64,000 nucleotides of DNA from Arion vulgaris (GCA_020796225.1 CM036755.1:46572306-46636305); one strand, 5' to 3'; positions 21,707 through 32,081 are shown, numbered from the stretch's first letter. Notes: a model not told the origin generated them from the sequence alone. Numbers and translations: made by a program.

Positions 21707-21893
21707 CCTGGTATCGCCCGTGTGTTGCTGTGGTTCGCAAGGAGAGCAAAGAATAGTAACACTGCTACCTACAAGGCACGTCGTAAGAGGCGGCTGAGGT
21801 AGGGGCCTAGGAAAGGTAGCTATACTAGTAAATAAAATACGTCGCATAAATCGGATGTGCTGGCCTACTTGTAGTCGCATAAATGACATAACG
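21707..21893 (+). repeat. SINE-1, 3' end replaced by Penelope-like sequence
   Basis: 'cgcccgtgtgttgctgtggt', the core 'gcacgtcgtaagaggcggct', 'ggaaaggtagctatactagt' and 'gtagtcgcataaatgacata' match SINE-1. It stops at 'acgtacaat', where the Penelope-like repeat begins. Confidence 0.78.
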
Positions 21894-21894
21894 T

Positions 21895-22395
21895 ACAATT
21901 ATCGAAAAAGGGTGGAGACTGCAGTAAAACTTGGAAAAATAGGTAAACACGTAAAAACAAAGTACTACAGTTTTACAAAATACATAAACAGTGACGATAA
22001 ACAGCAACGTTTCGACCAAAAGGCCTTTATCAAGCAAACAATACAACAAGAATGACGAATTTCGAGGAACACTACAAATGGACGATTACATGTGGAAACA
22101 TAAACCTATCTGATGAAAACTATAGAATCTTACCTACTACGTGACGACGAATAGTTGCAGCAAAATGGCGACGATTATCGAAAAAATGTGGAGACTGCAG
22201 TAAAACTTGGAAAAATAGGTAAACACGTATAAACAAAGTACTACAGTTTTACAAAATACATAAACAGTGACGATAAACAACAACGTTTCGACCAAAAGGC
22301 CTTTATCAAGCAAACAATACAACAAGAATGACGAATTTCGAGGAACACTACAAATGGACGATTACATTTGGAAACATAAACCTATCTGATGAAAA
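21895..22395 (-). mobile_element. Penelope-like element terminal repeats (tandem pLTR pair)
   Basis: Two direct copies 276 bp apart (from 21897 and 22173), each with 'ggagactgcagtaaaacttg', 'cgaccaaaaggcctttatca' and 'cctatctgatgaaaa'. On the minus strand each contains 'cttgataaaggccttttggt' followed by cgaaacgttg, which resembles a hammerhead-ribozyme core as known from Penelope-like pLTRs. A third copy in plus orientation begins at the right edge of the window. Confidence 0.75.
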
Positions 22396-22541
22396 TCTGG
22401 GAATAAAAACGAACAACGAAATGAGTGCAACACAAAAACCGAAAGTGGAAAAGGAGAGGAACAATAAACAATATAGTGGATAAATGACACATATATGGAG
22501 CAAACACACATATAGATAACAAGGCACGAGATAAGACAGTA

Positions 22542-23612
22542 CTAAGAAGCATAGGAATGTAATGCGTTGAGTCCAAGAGGTCGCAAAGTGCCATAGAATG
22601 AAATAAAACGGTTCTCCAGGGCGAATCGACTGCGATCATCGGAGGAACATGATCGGATGGCTATGACCTGGACATCGTCAACTCCTGAATGGCCAGTATC
22701 ATTGAAATGAGTGGCCACAGGAGTCACAGAGCATTGGCGAATATCGCGTAAGTGTTGGGCGAATCGGTCACTGAGCCTCTTACCGGTTTCACCAATATAG
22801 GCCTTATGGCATCGTTTGCAGGTGATAGCATAGATGATATTGCGGGACTCACACGTGAAACTGTCTTGAATGGTATAGGTAGCTTTTGGAAAAGAGACAG
22901 TACGGGTCTGTATTACATATGCACATGTATTACAGCGCCGACGGCCACATTGGATGGTGCCAAAGTGACTCTGGGTGTTAGGCTTGAGGCGACTGTGTAC
23001 CAACAAATCCTTGAGGCTTCTGTCCCGTCTGTACGCCACCAAAGGATAGTGTTTGAAGACTGAACGTGTCTCAGGATCAGACTGAAGAATAGGGAGATGA
23101 TGGAATAAGACCTTTTTCACCAGGGAACTATGAGGGTGGAAAGTTAAGATAAGTTTAACCATGTCAGACTTGGGGGTTCTATGTATGTGAGAAAGGGCCT
23201 CCTGGCGAGCAATTAGCTGAACCCGATGCATGGCAGATGTAAGCACATTCTCCGGGTATAGGCGATGGCGGAAGAAATCAAGCATCTCATGAGCTCTATC
23301 AAGAAAATCGTCGTCCTCGCTGCAGAGGCGACGAAGGCGTAAGAGTTGAGAGAAAGGTAAAGAGTCACGACAAGCCTGGGGATGGGAAGAGGTATACAGA
23401 AGAAAGCTATGTGTATCAGTAGGCTTGTAGTATACTGATGTAGTGATAGTGGATAGGCTGATGGTGATAGTGATGTCAAGAAAATTGACACAGGAGGTAG
23501 AGATGTGAGAGGTGAACCGAATAGCAGAATTGAAGGCATTGATGAAGGTAATGAAGCGTGACAAATCGGCTTCAGACATATCGGTAACTCCAATACAATA
23601 CAATACTAACAC
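22542..23612 (-). CDS. Penelope-like element polyprotein, C-terminal part with GIY-YIG endonuclease
   Basis: A 356-codon intact open frame. Residues about 10-150 match the C-terminal RT/thumb region of Penelope-like elements: 'FLDITITISLSTITTSVYYK', PTDTHSFLLYTSSHP and SHIHRTPKSDMVKLILTFHP. Near residue 225 is a Cys cluster (CGRRRCNTCAYV) typical of the linker. The GIY-YIG nuclease begins at 'IIYAITCKRCHKAYIGETG', with the catalytic Arg region RLSDRFAQHLRDI and Glu-Asn in ALENRFISFYG. The annotated Met is simply the first in frame. The catalytic RT fingers and palm are absent, so the copy is 5'-truncated near 23600. Terminal repeats lie just downstream on the same strand. An intact nuclease ORF suggests a fairly recent insertion. 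Confidence 0.9.
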   Translation of the reverse strand: MLVLYCIGVTDMSEADLSRFITFINAFNSAIRFTSHISTSCVNFLDITITISLSTITTSVYYKPTDTHSFLLYTSSHPQACRDSLPFSQLLRLRRLCSEDDDFLDRAHEMLDFFRHRLYPENVLTSAMHRVQLIARQEALSHIHRTPKSDMVKLILTFHPHSSLVKKVLFHHLPILQSDPETRSVFKHYPLVAYRRDRSLKDLLVHSRLKPNTQSHFGTIQCGRRRCNTCAYVIQTRTVSFPKATYTIQDSFTCESRNIIYAITCKRCHKAYIGETGKRLSDRFAQHLRDIRQCSVTPVATHFNDTGHSGVDDVQVIAIRSCSSDDRSRFALENRFISFYGTLRPLGLNALHSYAS

Positions 23613-23691
23613 AATTCAATGATAGAGAAAAGAACAAACACAAATCAATTCAAAAAGTAAACGAAATTTGTTTATCAAAATTAACTCTTAA

Positions 23692-24690
23692 CCATTGACA
23701 GGTTTTTAAGGTTTTTTCTATATTTTTGATGCCCTGCTCTATATTTAGCAACCATACACGTTCTTTGCAATGAAAATAGGCATATTATATATGGTTGGAA
23801 AGCTAATTGGATGGACTATCAGGATATGGGGTTTTAACATAAGTGTGATGTAATTTATGATCTCCGTGACCTACTTATGAAAAGTCTAAAAATAGATTAT
23901 TCTAAAAATGACAACTTTTTTTACAGTCACAAAGAAGGAAAAAATTAAGTATGACGAATATAATAAAATCTTTTATTACAATCTTTTAAAGTCTTCATAT
24001 TTGCAAAATATATATGAATTTAAACATGTTTGGAAAATATGAAAGGCAGTAATCATGAAATTTATAATATTCAATATTTTCATATTGTAAAGAAAAAAGT
24101 CAATAAATATAACCTTCAAGAGAAAATGATGCCGAATTGGTCTAGTAAGCAGCCCATAAAGAACTAGCACTTATAGTATCATACATAAACATTAAATAGG
24201 TATATAATTCCTAAACCTTGCAAGTAAAAGATATTATTGAACAAAAATATGATTACGCAATGATATTTGATAAACAAAATAATCAGGTAAAAAGTTATCG
24301 GGCATCTTGTAAACAGACTCAAAGTGACACAGGCATAGAATGTTCATCTGACTCAAGCATAGATATTTCAAGAATCACTGGTGACTTCATCAGGACAGTA
24401 ATCTGAGTTATTAGAATCCATTTTATCACATATTTGGGGCCTTTTGGCTGGAGCAATTTGGACGTTTCTTCAAAATGGCAATTGGGAAGTAAGGTGTGCT
24501 CCAGTCAACGAGATTAGACATCTAAAAAATATATAATTAATTTTTTATAATTTTTATTAGATTATCATATGTTCTGCATTAGATAACATAAATTTTACCA
24601 ACTTAAATGCAAAATAGATACAAAATTATGGCCACTTAAATAGGCATGTTGCATCGATCATAAATGATCTAAATTCCATTATCCCAATGG
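23692..24690. mobile_element. Candidate piggyBac-like non-autonomous element (TTAA ends)
   Basis: 999 bp flanked by TTAA on both sides (23688-23691, 24691-24694), with ends CCATTGACAGG and, inverted, CCATTGGGATA. Only six terminal bases match perfectly. An acidic start on the minus strand (MDSNNSDYCPDEVTSDS, from about 24421) resembles the N-terminal style of piggyBac transposases but breaks at once. Confidence 0.42.
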
Positions 24691-24704
24691 TTAAGGGGGG
24701 TAAT

Positions 24705-24950
24705 ATGGTGTTGGGTCCGTATTTTTTTATTGACTGTCGGCACATGATTGTGGTCAACATCACGCCGGCCGCCTCTATTTCCTAGTGCTATTCCTTGTAC
24801 CCAGTTAAGGCTGTGCCGAGATGAGTGACGTTATGGTCGGAAAAAATTCCACGTGAACTGCTGAATTTAACACGGACCACTAGTCTAAGAAGTGAGTTCC
24901 CTAACAACTACACTTCTGCGGCTCTAGATATACACGTGGTCTCCGATAAC
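24705..24950 (-). repeat. SINE-8
   Basis: The minus-strand tRNA-like head 'gagccgcagaagtgtagttg' then ttagggaactcacttct and 'ggtccgtgttaaattcag' (B-box region). The body includes 'gggtacaaggaatagcacta' and 'ggcggccggcgtgatgttga'. Confidence 0.8.
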
Positions 24951-25003
24951 ATAAGACCGACGAGCTTATGTTAAAATTCTAGAAAATCACAGATCATCTA
25001 CTT

Positions 25004-25258
25004 CGTCTTCTTCTTTGTGTTCGTTCTTTTCAATCAATTTTAATCACTCTTTGTGATGTATTTTATCTTTGTCAAGAACGTGTATACGTTGCACATTGGT
25101 TTGGTAGGCCCCTAAACGCATAGACTTCTACATGCTTAGGGCACATGGATCCGAATTCAGCCAAACCTCCTTAGACGCCTATTACGACATGCGTGGCAGG
25201 TAATAGTGGTTTTATTCCTTACACTCCAAATTTGGGCCACGGTAATCACTCGGGGAAA
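25004..25258 (-). repeat. SINE-2, full length
   Basis: Minus order: 'ccgagtgattaccgtggccc', the core 'catgtcgtaataggcgtcta', 'gtagaagtctatgcgtttag' and tail 'gaacacaaagaagaagacg'. The flanks aaatcacagatcat and aaacacagatcat look like a TSD with one indel. Confidence 0.82.
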
Positions 25259-25261
25259 CAC

Positions 25262-25520
25262 AGATCATAACTGTCACTTAACCTCACATTCCAGTATTGT
25301 TATATAAAGACACATTCATTTTAAAACAACACAGCAAGCTAAATCAATGTTATATTATTTTACAAGTTAAGATTAACATTAATGAATATCAATATTATTA
25401 CAATTTTTCATCAAATAAATAACTATAGACTCGTAGAATTGTGTAAAATTGCAGAACACTTTACAACATTCTATTAAACACGAGTAAAAACCAAAACACA
25501 TTAAACATAAATTATGGATT
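25262..25520. mobile_element. M1 MITE fragment (hAT-like)
   Basis: 'cctcacattccagtattgtt', 'tgaatatcaatattattac' and 'ctatagactcgtagaattgt' follow the M1 order seen at 31296-31656. The left end is disrupted by the SINE-2 insertion and the right end is unclear. Confidence 0.6.
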
Positions 25521-25529
25521 TCCCATCTG

Positions 25530-25680
25530 AGCTAGTAGGTCGTATGTTGCCGGGGGACACTGTCGATACCAGAGACGTTACGGTCATAAAAAATTCCACA
25601 CCAACTACGAAATTGAGCCGGGACCACTATTCTAAGAAGCGAGTTCACTAACAACTACGCCACTGCGGCTCTAGATCTAT
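25530..25680 (-). repeat. SINE-8 5' part
   Basis: 'gagccgcagtggcgtagttg' head and 'ggtcccggctcaatttcg' B-box segment on the minus strand; truncated after 'cgtatgttgccgg', where a SINE-1-like piece begins. Confidence 0.7.
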
Positions 25681-25994
25681 CCAATAAAGTCTAAAAATTA
25701 AAGAAAATTAAGTGATCCGGAACGACCTCACCTAATCAGGAAAAGGGACAAAGTATGTACGTGGTCTTCAATGGAGATGAAACACATTTTGCATTGAATA
25801 GTTAAAAAATGATCAATAAAGAGTGTTTAACATTCGATGCAAATAAAATATAAAAATGTAAGTTATTGTAGAGGATAGACGAGACAGAGAAAGACAGAGA
25901 GAACATTTTTTGGATGGCCTGACTGTGGCATGGTAGAGCGTCAACATCTGAGTTGACTGCAAATACCATAGATAGAGATTTGTGGAGATCCATG

Positions 25995-26400
25995 ATCGCC
26001 TACGTCAGACGGCACGGCAGCTGATGATGATGAAGTAATTGTCAGATTTGAAAAACATGTACATTTCCATCAAGTAGTAACATGTCCCTCTCGGAACATC
26101 GCATTCATCACAGTCCGCCTGAAAAGTTATTTGTCTCTTGCAAGTTCTCCGGCCTCTTCTAGCGTCATGTTCAAGGTTTCTTTGATGTCCTGGTGCCACC
26201 TTTATCTTGGTCGTCCACTGCCTCATATTCCAGGAACTATGCCTTCCATTACCTTTCTCTCCAAACCACTGGTGCGTTTAATGTGGCCAAAATATTTAAT
26301 CTTTCAGGACTTGATGTTACTTATAAGCCAATGATCCACGATCTGCAAGTCTTGTATGATATTTCTAGGCAAAAATTTTCGTATTCGTCGGTCAGTTGAT
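25995..26400 (-). pseudogene. LINE C-terminal fragment
   Basis: Minus reading with frameshifts: 'KYFGHIKRTSGLERKVMEGI', VPGI, then GRPR.RWHQDIKETLNMTLEEAGELARDK. A standard LINE 3' coding end; the same family is at 56700-57100. Confidence 0.8.
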
Positions 26401-26815
26401 AGTACCATCATTATTGCACTTTGGTGAGTAACAATGTCTGCTCCAATTTGTTTCTCACACAGGAAGATTTAAGCGACAGTGCACAAACATCGTTGCCCCG
26501 GCGATGGTCCCCAAATTAAATTAGAATATGATGAAAATGTTATGCACTAATTTTATTTAAAATCGTTCTGATGAATTTTACTCCGGCAGCGGCTTTCCAG
26601 CGTGTTGTTCTAGACTTTTAACTGTCAATGGTTCTTGTACGTGCTAAAATTGAACAGCGACCTACGTTGTATCGTTTGTCTGCGATAGGACTAGGAACTC
26701 AAGCTCACATACATTGAGATCAGGAATCTCTGGAAGAATATTCAGATGGCTCTACGAAGGAGCAAACTGAGTACATTTGGAACGAGAAGCGAGCAACTAG
26801 CCTCTACGCTACAGA
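26401..26815 (-). repeat. SINE-5, near full length
   Basis: The minus strand begins 'gtctctgtagcgtagaggct' and ends 'gtgagaaacaaattggagca' before an ATG-rich tail. Internal 'gcagacaaacgatacaacgt' corresponds to the family's 'gacggacgataaaacgta'. Confidence 0.78.
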
Positions 26816-27046
26816 GACGGATGTGAAGATCTATGATCGCAAACGATACCCGGCATGGTACATGATAATGATGATGACGACGACTTATATATGCCATATA
26901 TCTGCAGTCTCTCACCTCTAGTAGTCTATTCTCGCTTGACATGACCTTCTGTATCTACTCTCTAACGTAACCTTGTCTTACATCACGTTAGAGAACATGT
27001 CATAGCTGGTCTCAATGTCACACTGGCTGATGTTTCACCTCTGTTC

Positions 27047-27873
27047 AAACTATCTATCCATCCATTTATCTGTTCATCCATCCATTCATCTATTCATCTA
27101 TTTGTCCATTCATTCATCCATTCATCCATTCGTTCGTTCATCTATCCATTCATCCACCCATCAATCTATCTAACCATCCCTCCGCCCATCTATCCATTCT
27201 TCCATCCATTCATCTATTCATTCATCCATCCATCCATCTATCTAACCATCCATCGATTAATTCATCTATCCATTCATCTATTCATCTATTTGTCCATTCA
27301 TTCCTCCATCCATCCGTCCGTCCATCTATCCATTCATTCATCCATCAATCTATCTAACCACCCATCGATTCATTCATCCATCCATTCATTCATCCATCAA
27401 TCTATCCCTCCATCCATCCATCCATTCATCTATTCATCTATTTGTCCATCCATTCATCCATCCGTTCGTTCATTCATCCATTCATTCATCCATCAATCTA
27501 TCCCTCCATCCATCCATTCATCCATCAATCTGTTCATCCATTCATTCATCCATCCATCTATTCATCCATCCATCCATCCATTCATCCATCCATCCATTCA
27601 TCCATCCATCCATTCATTCATCCATCCATCCATTCATCCATCCATCCTTTCATCCATCCATCCATCCATTCATCCATCTATCTACCAATGCATCCATCTA
27701 TCCATCCATCCATCTATCCATCTATTCATCCAACTATCCATCTATTCATCAATCTATCGATCCATTCATATATCCATCTATTTATCCATCCATCCATCTA
27801 TCCATCCATCTATCCATCTATTCATCCATCTATCCATCTATTCATCCATCTTTCCATCCATCAATCCATCTTG
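27047..27873. repeat. (ATCC/ATTC)n tetranucleotide block
   Basis: More than 800 bp of catccatc/cattcatc units. Long Ser-Ile-His-Pro frames (up to 202 codons) are artefacts. It ends in 'ccatcaatccatcttgttct', the same motif that begins the LINE segment at 7076. Confidence 0.97.
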
Positions 27874-28005
27874 TTCTTGGTCTGCCCCTTCCTCTTGATG
27901 ATTTCATTTTCATGCTGTACGCTCTTGCAACTAGTGAATTCTCACCAAGTCCTCATCAAACCATTTGAGTCTCTGTTCAATTTTCAATTCCAATTCAATT
28001 AAATA
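27874..28005 (-). pseudogene. LINE C-terminal fragment at the edge of the microsatellite
   Basis: 'cttggtctgccccttcctct' to 'ctcttgcaactagtgaattc' equals the GRPR...ARAYSLKMKS segment seen at 7085-7170. Confidence 0.7.
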
Positions 28006-28013
28006 AAATTACC

Positions 28014-28179
28014 CAGTGGCGGCTCGTCACTAAGGGCCAGTGGGGCCGGTCCTCACCAAAAAATAATGAATGACGTGTATTTATTATTTATAAATTAAAA
28101 TATAACAATCATAAACCATGATTTTTCCGAACATTTTTGGTCTGGCCCCCACCAACAAAATGATCACGTCCCGCCACTG
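28014..28179. mobile_element. M2 MITE (hAT-like)
   Basis: 166 bp with ends CAGTGGCGGCTCGTCA and, inverted, CAGTGGCGGGACGTGA. The 8-bp duplications aaattacc / gaattacc differ at one base. A second copy of equal length is at 46769-46934. Confidence 0.85.
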
Positions 28180-28195
28180 GAATTACCAACCAATG

Positions 28196-28475
28196 TCAAT
28201 ATATGTAACAACCACGGCTTGAGATGAATAAAACATCAAATGAAAATTTAAATATATATACATTATTCAAGTACAGTGAAGCATTCAAATATACGTTTAT
28301 ACACAAAGTAATGGAAAATATAAACACAGATGAAACTGCTCTACTTTGTTGAAGTTGGTCTGGCGTAACGTACATATACGTATAGAGTATGTGTTGAAAT
28401 GAAATAAAAAATTGTGACATATCCTTTGACAGGACGTCGGTATTCAAAAAAAATTGTCGTGAATTTCTGTAGTAT
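28196..28475. other. No gene; A-rich intergenic
   Basis: Only a short SINE-6-like scrap ('atatcctttgacaggacgtc') near 28420 is recognisable. Confidence 0.4.
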
Positions 28476-28479
28476 CGCC

Positions 28480-28690
28480 TTTTAGTGCGGTGTAGGATAT
28501 TCGGGACGAGAGCCTGAGGAATTTAATGACAGCATGGCTAGTGCAGTCGCCACGAAATTGTTCAGGTTATAATTTTTCATTTATGTTCAAAAAAATAAAA
28601 TTATTGGCCTTACTGTGAATTGAACACGTGTCTCCCGCTTGGAAGCCACGCTCTAACATATTAACCTGACGCTCCTCTCAACAACAGTAA
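28480..28690 (-). repeat. SINE-7
   Basis: Minus-strand tRNA-like head 'gcgtcaggttaatatgttag' then agcgtggcttccaagcg; the body includes 'ataacctgaacaatttcgtg' and 'gccatgctgtcattaaattc'. Confidence 0.75.
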
Positions 28691-28750
28691 ATGAATTGTT
28701 GATATTCTAGGCATCACTTATACGTTCAGTAGTTTGTCATTGCCTTCACA
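28691..28750 (-). repeat. SINE-6 fragment
   Basis: 'tctaggcatcacttatacgt' and 'cagtagtttgtcattgcctt' match the SINE-6 body; both ends are missing. Confidence 0.6.
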
Positions 28751-28830
28751 GAGCCCAGAGTCTGTGTTAGTTTATACATAATCAAGAACGATAACTGTAT
28801 TAAGGAACATTTTGAGGAGTTTTATGTGGC

Positions 28831-29040
28831 TAAACACTTAAATCGTTACCTTGCGTTCTGAACGTCGTAGGTTCGAATCCAGATGGCATTGTTCTTTTGA
28901 AAAAAAGCACGAGTGTTTTTTTTTCCTAGAGACATCTAGGATTGTTGCCGAAGCTGCAGAGTTCGTGCTTTGTGCAAACGTCTTCATATGTGGCGTGATA
29001 TTTCTGCACCGAGGGACCGAACTATTTACGAAATCCTGAT
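28831..29040 (+). repeat. SINE-4
   Basis: 'gaacgtcgtaggttcgaatc' (B box), 'agagacatctaggattgttg' and 'cagagttcgtgctttgtgca' follow the SINE-4 order. The 3' third is lost. Confidence 0.75.
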
Positions 29041-29072
29041 GTTAGAAAGTTAGTCCATTCTTTAAACTTCGT

Positions 29073-29300
29073 CTGTTAGACAGACAGACAAGTTGATAGA
29101 CAAGTAGACAGGCAGGCAAATAGACAGAGAGACAGGCAGACTGAGAGACAAACAGGCTGACAGACAGGCCGACAGATAGACAGATAGTAGGCGGGCAGGT
29201 ATACAGACAGGCAGGCAGGTAGGTAGGCAGGCCGTCATACACGCAGGAAGCAAGGCCGACAGACAGACAGATATGCATACACGCAGGCAGGTAGGCAGGC
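29073..29300. repeat. (CAGA/GGCA)n microsatellite
   Basis: Irregular cagacagg/aggcaggt units; minus frames of Cys-Leu-Ser-Val are artefacts. A second block of the same kind spans 29487-29775, separated by an M1 fragment. Confidence 0.93.
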
Positions 29301-29486
29301 CAGAGCCAACTATAAACTTATGGGTCTTCGGACTCAGGTAAGAATTATGTGAAATCATACAACAACTACACCACGTGACCTCGCATTCCAGTATTGTTGT
29401 ATATAGACGAATTCGTTTTAAAATCAACATAAAATGCTAAATAGAAGTTATATTATGCAACAAGTTAAGTTTATCAATAAGGAAAA
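29301..29486. mobile_element. M1 MITE, left half
   Basis: Starts 'cagagccaactataaactta' exactly like 31296 and continues to 'ttaagtttatcaataagga', where the second microsatellite block begins. The right terminus is missing. Confidence 0.8.
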
Positions 29487-29775
29487 CAGACAGACAGCAA
29501 ACATGCAGATAGACAGTCCGACTGATAGGCAGACAGTATTCGGACAGGCAGGTAGACAGACATATAGGCAGACCGCAGACATGTAGGCAGACAGCAGGCA
29601 GGTAGACAGACAGATAGACAGACAGCAGGCAGGAAGGCAGGTAGACAGACAGATAGGCAGACATCAGGCAGGCAGGTAGACAGACAGATAGGCAGACATC
29701 AGGCAGGTAGACAGACAGATAGGCAGACATCACACGGGCAGGTAAACAGACAGATAGGCAGACAGCAGGCAGATA
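29487..29775. repeat. (CAGA/GGCA)n microsatellite, second block
   Basis: Contains a ~33-37-bp higher periodicity ('aggcaggtagacagacagat' + 'aggcagacatc'). Confidence 0.92.
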
Positions 29776-29814
29776 TACTTAGGAGAAACCCTTTTGATCT
29801 ATATAAAACATGTT

Positions 29815-30045
29815 AGGTAATAAAGTGTTAGGCCTGTATTTTTCATTGACCGACGGCACACGATAGGTGATGTGGTCAACATCATGCCGGCCGTCTTTAT
29901 TTCCCAGTGCTTTTCCTGGTACCTAATTGAGGCTAGGTCGACCTGAGAGCAGTTACGATATGAAAAATATTCCACGCCCACCGAGAAATTGAACCCGGAC
30001 TACTAGTCTAAGAACCGAGTTTACCAACAACTAAGTTACTGCGGC
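29815..30045 (-). repeat. SINE-8, source of the 69-bp array
   Basis: A full SINE-8 on the minus strand: head 'gagccgcagtaacttagttg', then 'gagccgcagt...'-type A-box region, 'tagtccgggttcaatttctc' (B box), body 'gccggcatgatgttgaccac'. Its head segment is the first unit of the array that follows. Confidence 0.85.
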
Positions 30046-31168
30046 TCGGAGATAGACGGATATAAGTACTACTAGTCTAAGAACCGAGTTTACCAACAAC
30101 TAAGTTACTACGGCTCGGAGATAGACGGATATAAGTACTACTAGTCTAAGAACCGAGTTTACGAACAACTAAGTTACTACGGCTCGGAGATAGACGGATA
30201 TAAGTACTACTAGTCTAAGAACCGAGTTTACCAACAACTAAGTTACTACGGCTCGGAGATAGACGGATATAAGTACTACTAGTCTAAGAACCGAGTTTAC
30301 CAAACAACTAAGTTACTACGGCTCGGAGATAGACGGATATACGTACTACTAGTCTAAGAACCGAGTTTACCAACAACTAAGTTACTACGGCTCGGAGATA
30401 GACGGATATACGTACTACTAGTCTAAGAACCGAGTTTACCAACAACTAAGTTACTACGGCTCGGAGATAGACGGATATACGTACTACTAGATAAGAACCG
30501 AGTTTACCAACAACTAAGTTACTACGGCTCGGAGATAGACGGATATAAGTACTACTAGTCTAAGAACCGAGTTTACCAACAACTAAGTTACTACGGCTCG
30601 GAGATAGACGGATATAAGTACTACTAGTCTAAGAACCGAGTTTACCAACAACTAAGTTACTACGGCTCGGAGATAGACGGATATACGTACTACTAGTCTA
30701 AGAACCGAGTTTACCAACAACTAAGTTACTACGGCTCGGAGATAGACGGATATAAGTACTACTAGTCTAAGAACCAAGTTTACCAACAACTAAGTTACTA
30801 CGGCTCGGAGATAGACGGATATAAGTACTACTAGTCTAAGAACCGAGTTTACCAACAACTAAGTTACTACGGCTCGGAGATAGACGGATATAAGTACTAC
30901 TAGTCTAAGAACCAAGTTTACCAACAACTAAGTTACTACGGCTCAGAGATAGAAGGATATAAGTACTACTAGTCTAAGAACCGAGTTTACCAACAACTAA
31001 GTTACTACGGCTCAGAGATAGAAGGATATAAGTACTACTAGTCTAAGAACCAAGTTTACCAACAACTAAGTTACTACGGCTCGGAGATAGAAGGATATAA
31101 GTACTACTAGTCTAAGAACCAAGTTTACCAACAACTAAGTTACTACGGCTCAGAGATAGAAGGATATA
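30002..31168 (-). repeat. 69-bp satellite derived from the SINE-8 head, about 17 copies
   Basis: Unit (plus strand): 'actagtctaagaaccgagtt' + 'taccaacaactaagttacta' + 'cggctcggagatagacggat' + ataagtact. The middle is the reverse complement of the SINE-8 tRNA-like head. Late units share 'ctcagagatagaagg' and 'aaccaag', marking a younger subgroup at the right end. Confidence 0.95.
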
Positions 31169-31295
31169 TAGATAGATCGTATAAAAATAGATAAGGAGAA
31201 AGTGGAAAACAATAAAAAAATGTTGGCACTTAATTAATAAAGCATATTTCTTTCATTTCTTTTCATTTCTCCAATCCTGTTTTTACCTCACAGCG

Positions 31296-31656
31296 CAGAG
31301 CCAACTATAAACTTATGGGCCTTCGGACTCAGGTAAGAATTATGGGAAATCAGACCACAACTACACCACGTCACCTCACATTCCAGTATTGGTGTATATA
31401 CACCAATTCATTTTAAAATCAACACAAAATGCTAACTCGAAGTTATATTATGCAACAAGTTATGTTTAACAATAAGGAATATCAATATTATGAATATTTT
31501 TCAACAATAAATAACCACAGACTCACAGAATTGAGTAAAATTGCAAAAAAGCTTGCAGAGTTATATCAAACATATATATTTTCCAGTCCCCTTTTCTGAT
31601 CTAGGTCAGGGAACTCCCATTCAGTTGTCTAGGCTAGTTATCTAGAGTTGGCTGTG
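31296..31656. mobile_element. M1 MITE (hAT-like), complete
   Basis: 361 bp. Ends CAGAGCCAACT and, inverted, CACAGCCAACT. A perfect 8-bp duplication tcacagcg flanks it (31288-31295, 31657-31664). It is inserted in a LINE 3' end, which continues at 31657. No transposase. Confidence 0.92.
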
Positions 31657-31800
31657 TCACAGCGTCAGGTCAAGAAGGATTTCTAAATCGGGTCTTTGTG
31701 TGCGCTTCGTAGATAGTGTCTTTCGTCGCCTCTGTTATCTCTGAGATCCATCTTTTGCGTGACCTGCCTGTTGCTTTGTACCCATTGTGCAAAGGGCTAA
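31657..31800 (-). pseudogene. LINE 3' end interrupted by M1
   Basis: 'tcacagcgtcaggtcaagaa' onwards is the reverse complement of the LINE end at 9100-9240 (GRP.RKRWISEITEATKD-type coding). Confidence 0.78.
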
Positions 31801-31944
31801 GAGTACAAACAACACATTTTACTGTTGCATAATGTTCACACCATTTAACTGGTTCTATCTTGGTAATCTAGGTCAAAGTTCACATCCTCTGCCAGAAATC
31901 CTTACTGGCAACTACAGCAGAAATTATATCGACTCTGGCAAAGT

Positions 31945-32048
31945 AGGTTAACCGTTTGTTTTGCTTTCAAAAGGTTGTAGGTTGGAATCCGTACCACGCC
32001 GTTCGGTTCATTAGTGCATATTTCTTTTAGAGGTCCTTAAAATTATTG
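31945..32048 (+). repeat. SINE-4 fragment
   Basis: 'aaaggttgtaggttggaatc' and 'cgttcggttcattagtgca' match the SINE-4 B box and adjacent body; decayed. Confidence 0.6.
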
Positions 32049-32081
32049 TCTGAATTACTGATTTTTTATTTCTGAAATACT

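Noticed and set aside
27290..28002. Long Ser-Ile-His-Pro ORFs of 186-202 codons
   Set aside because: They follow the tetranucleotide repeat exactly and end where it ends.
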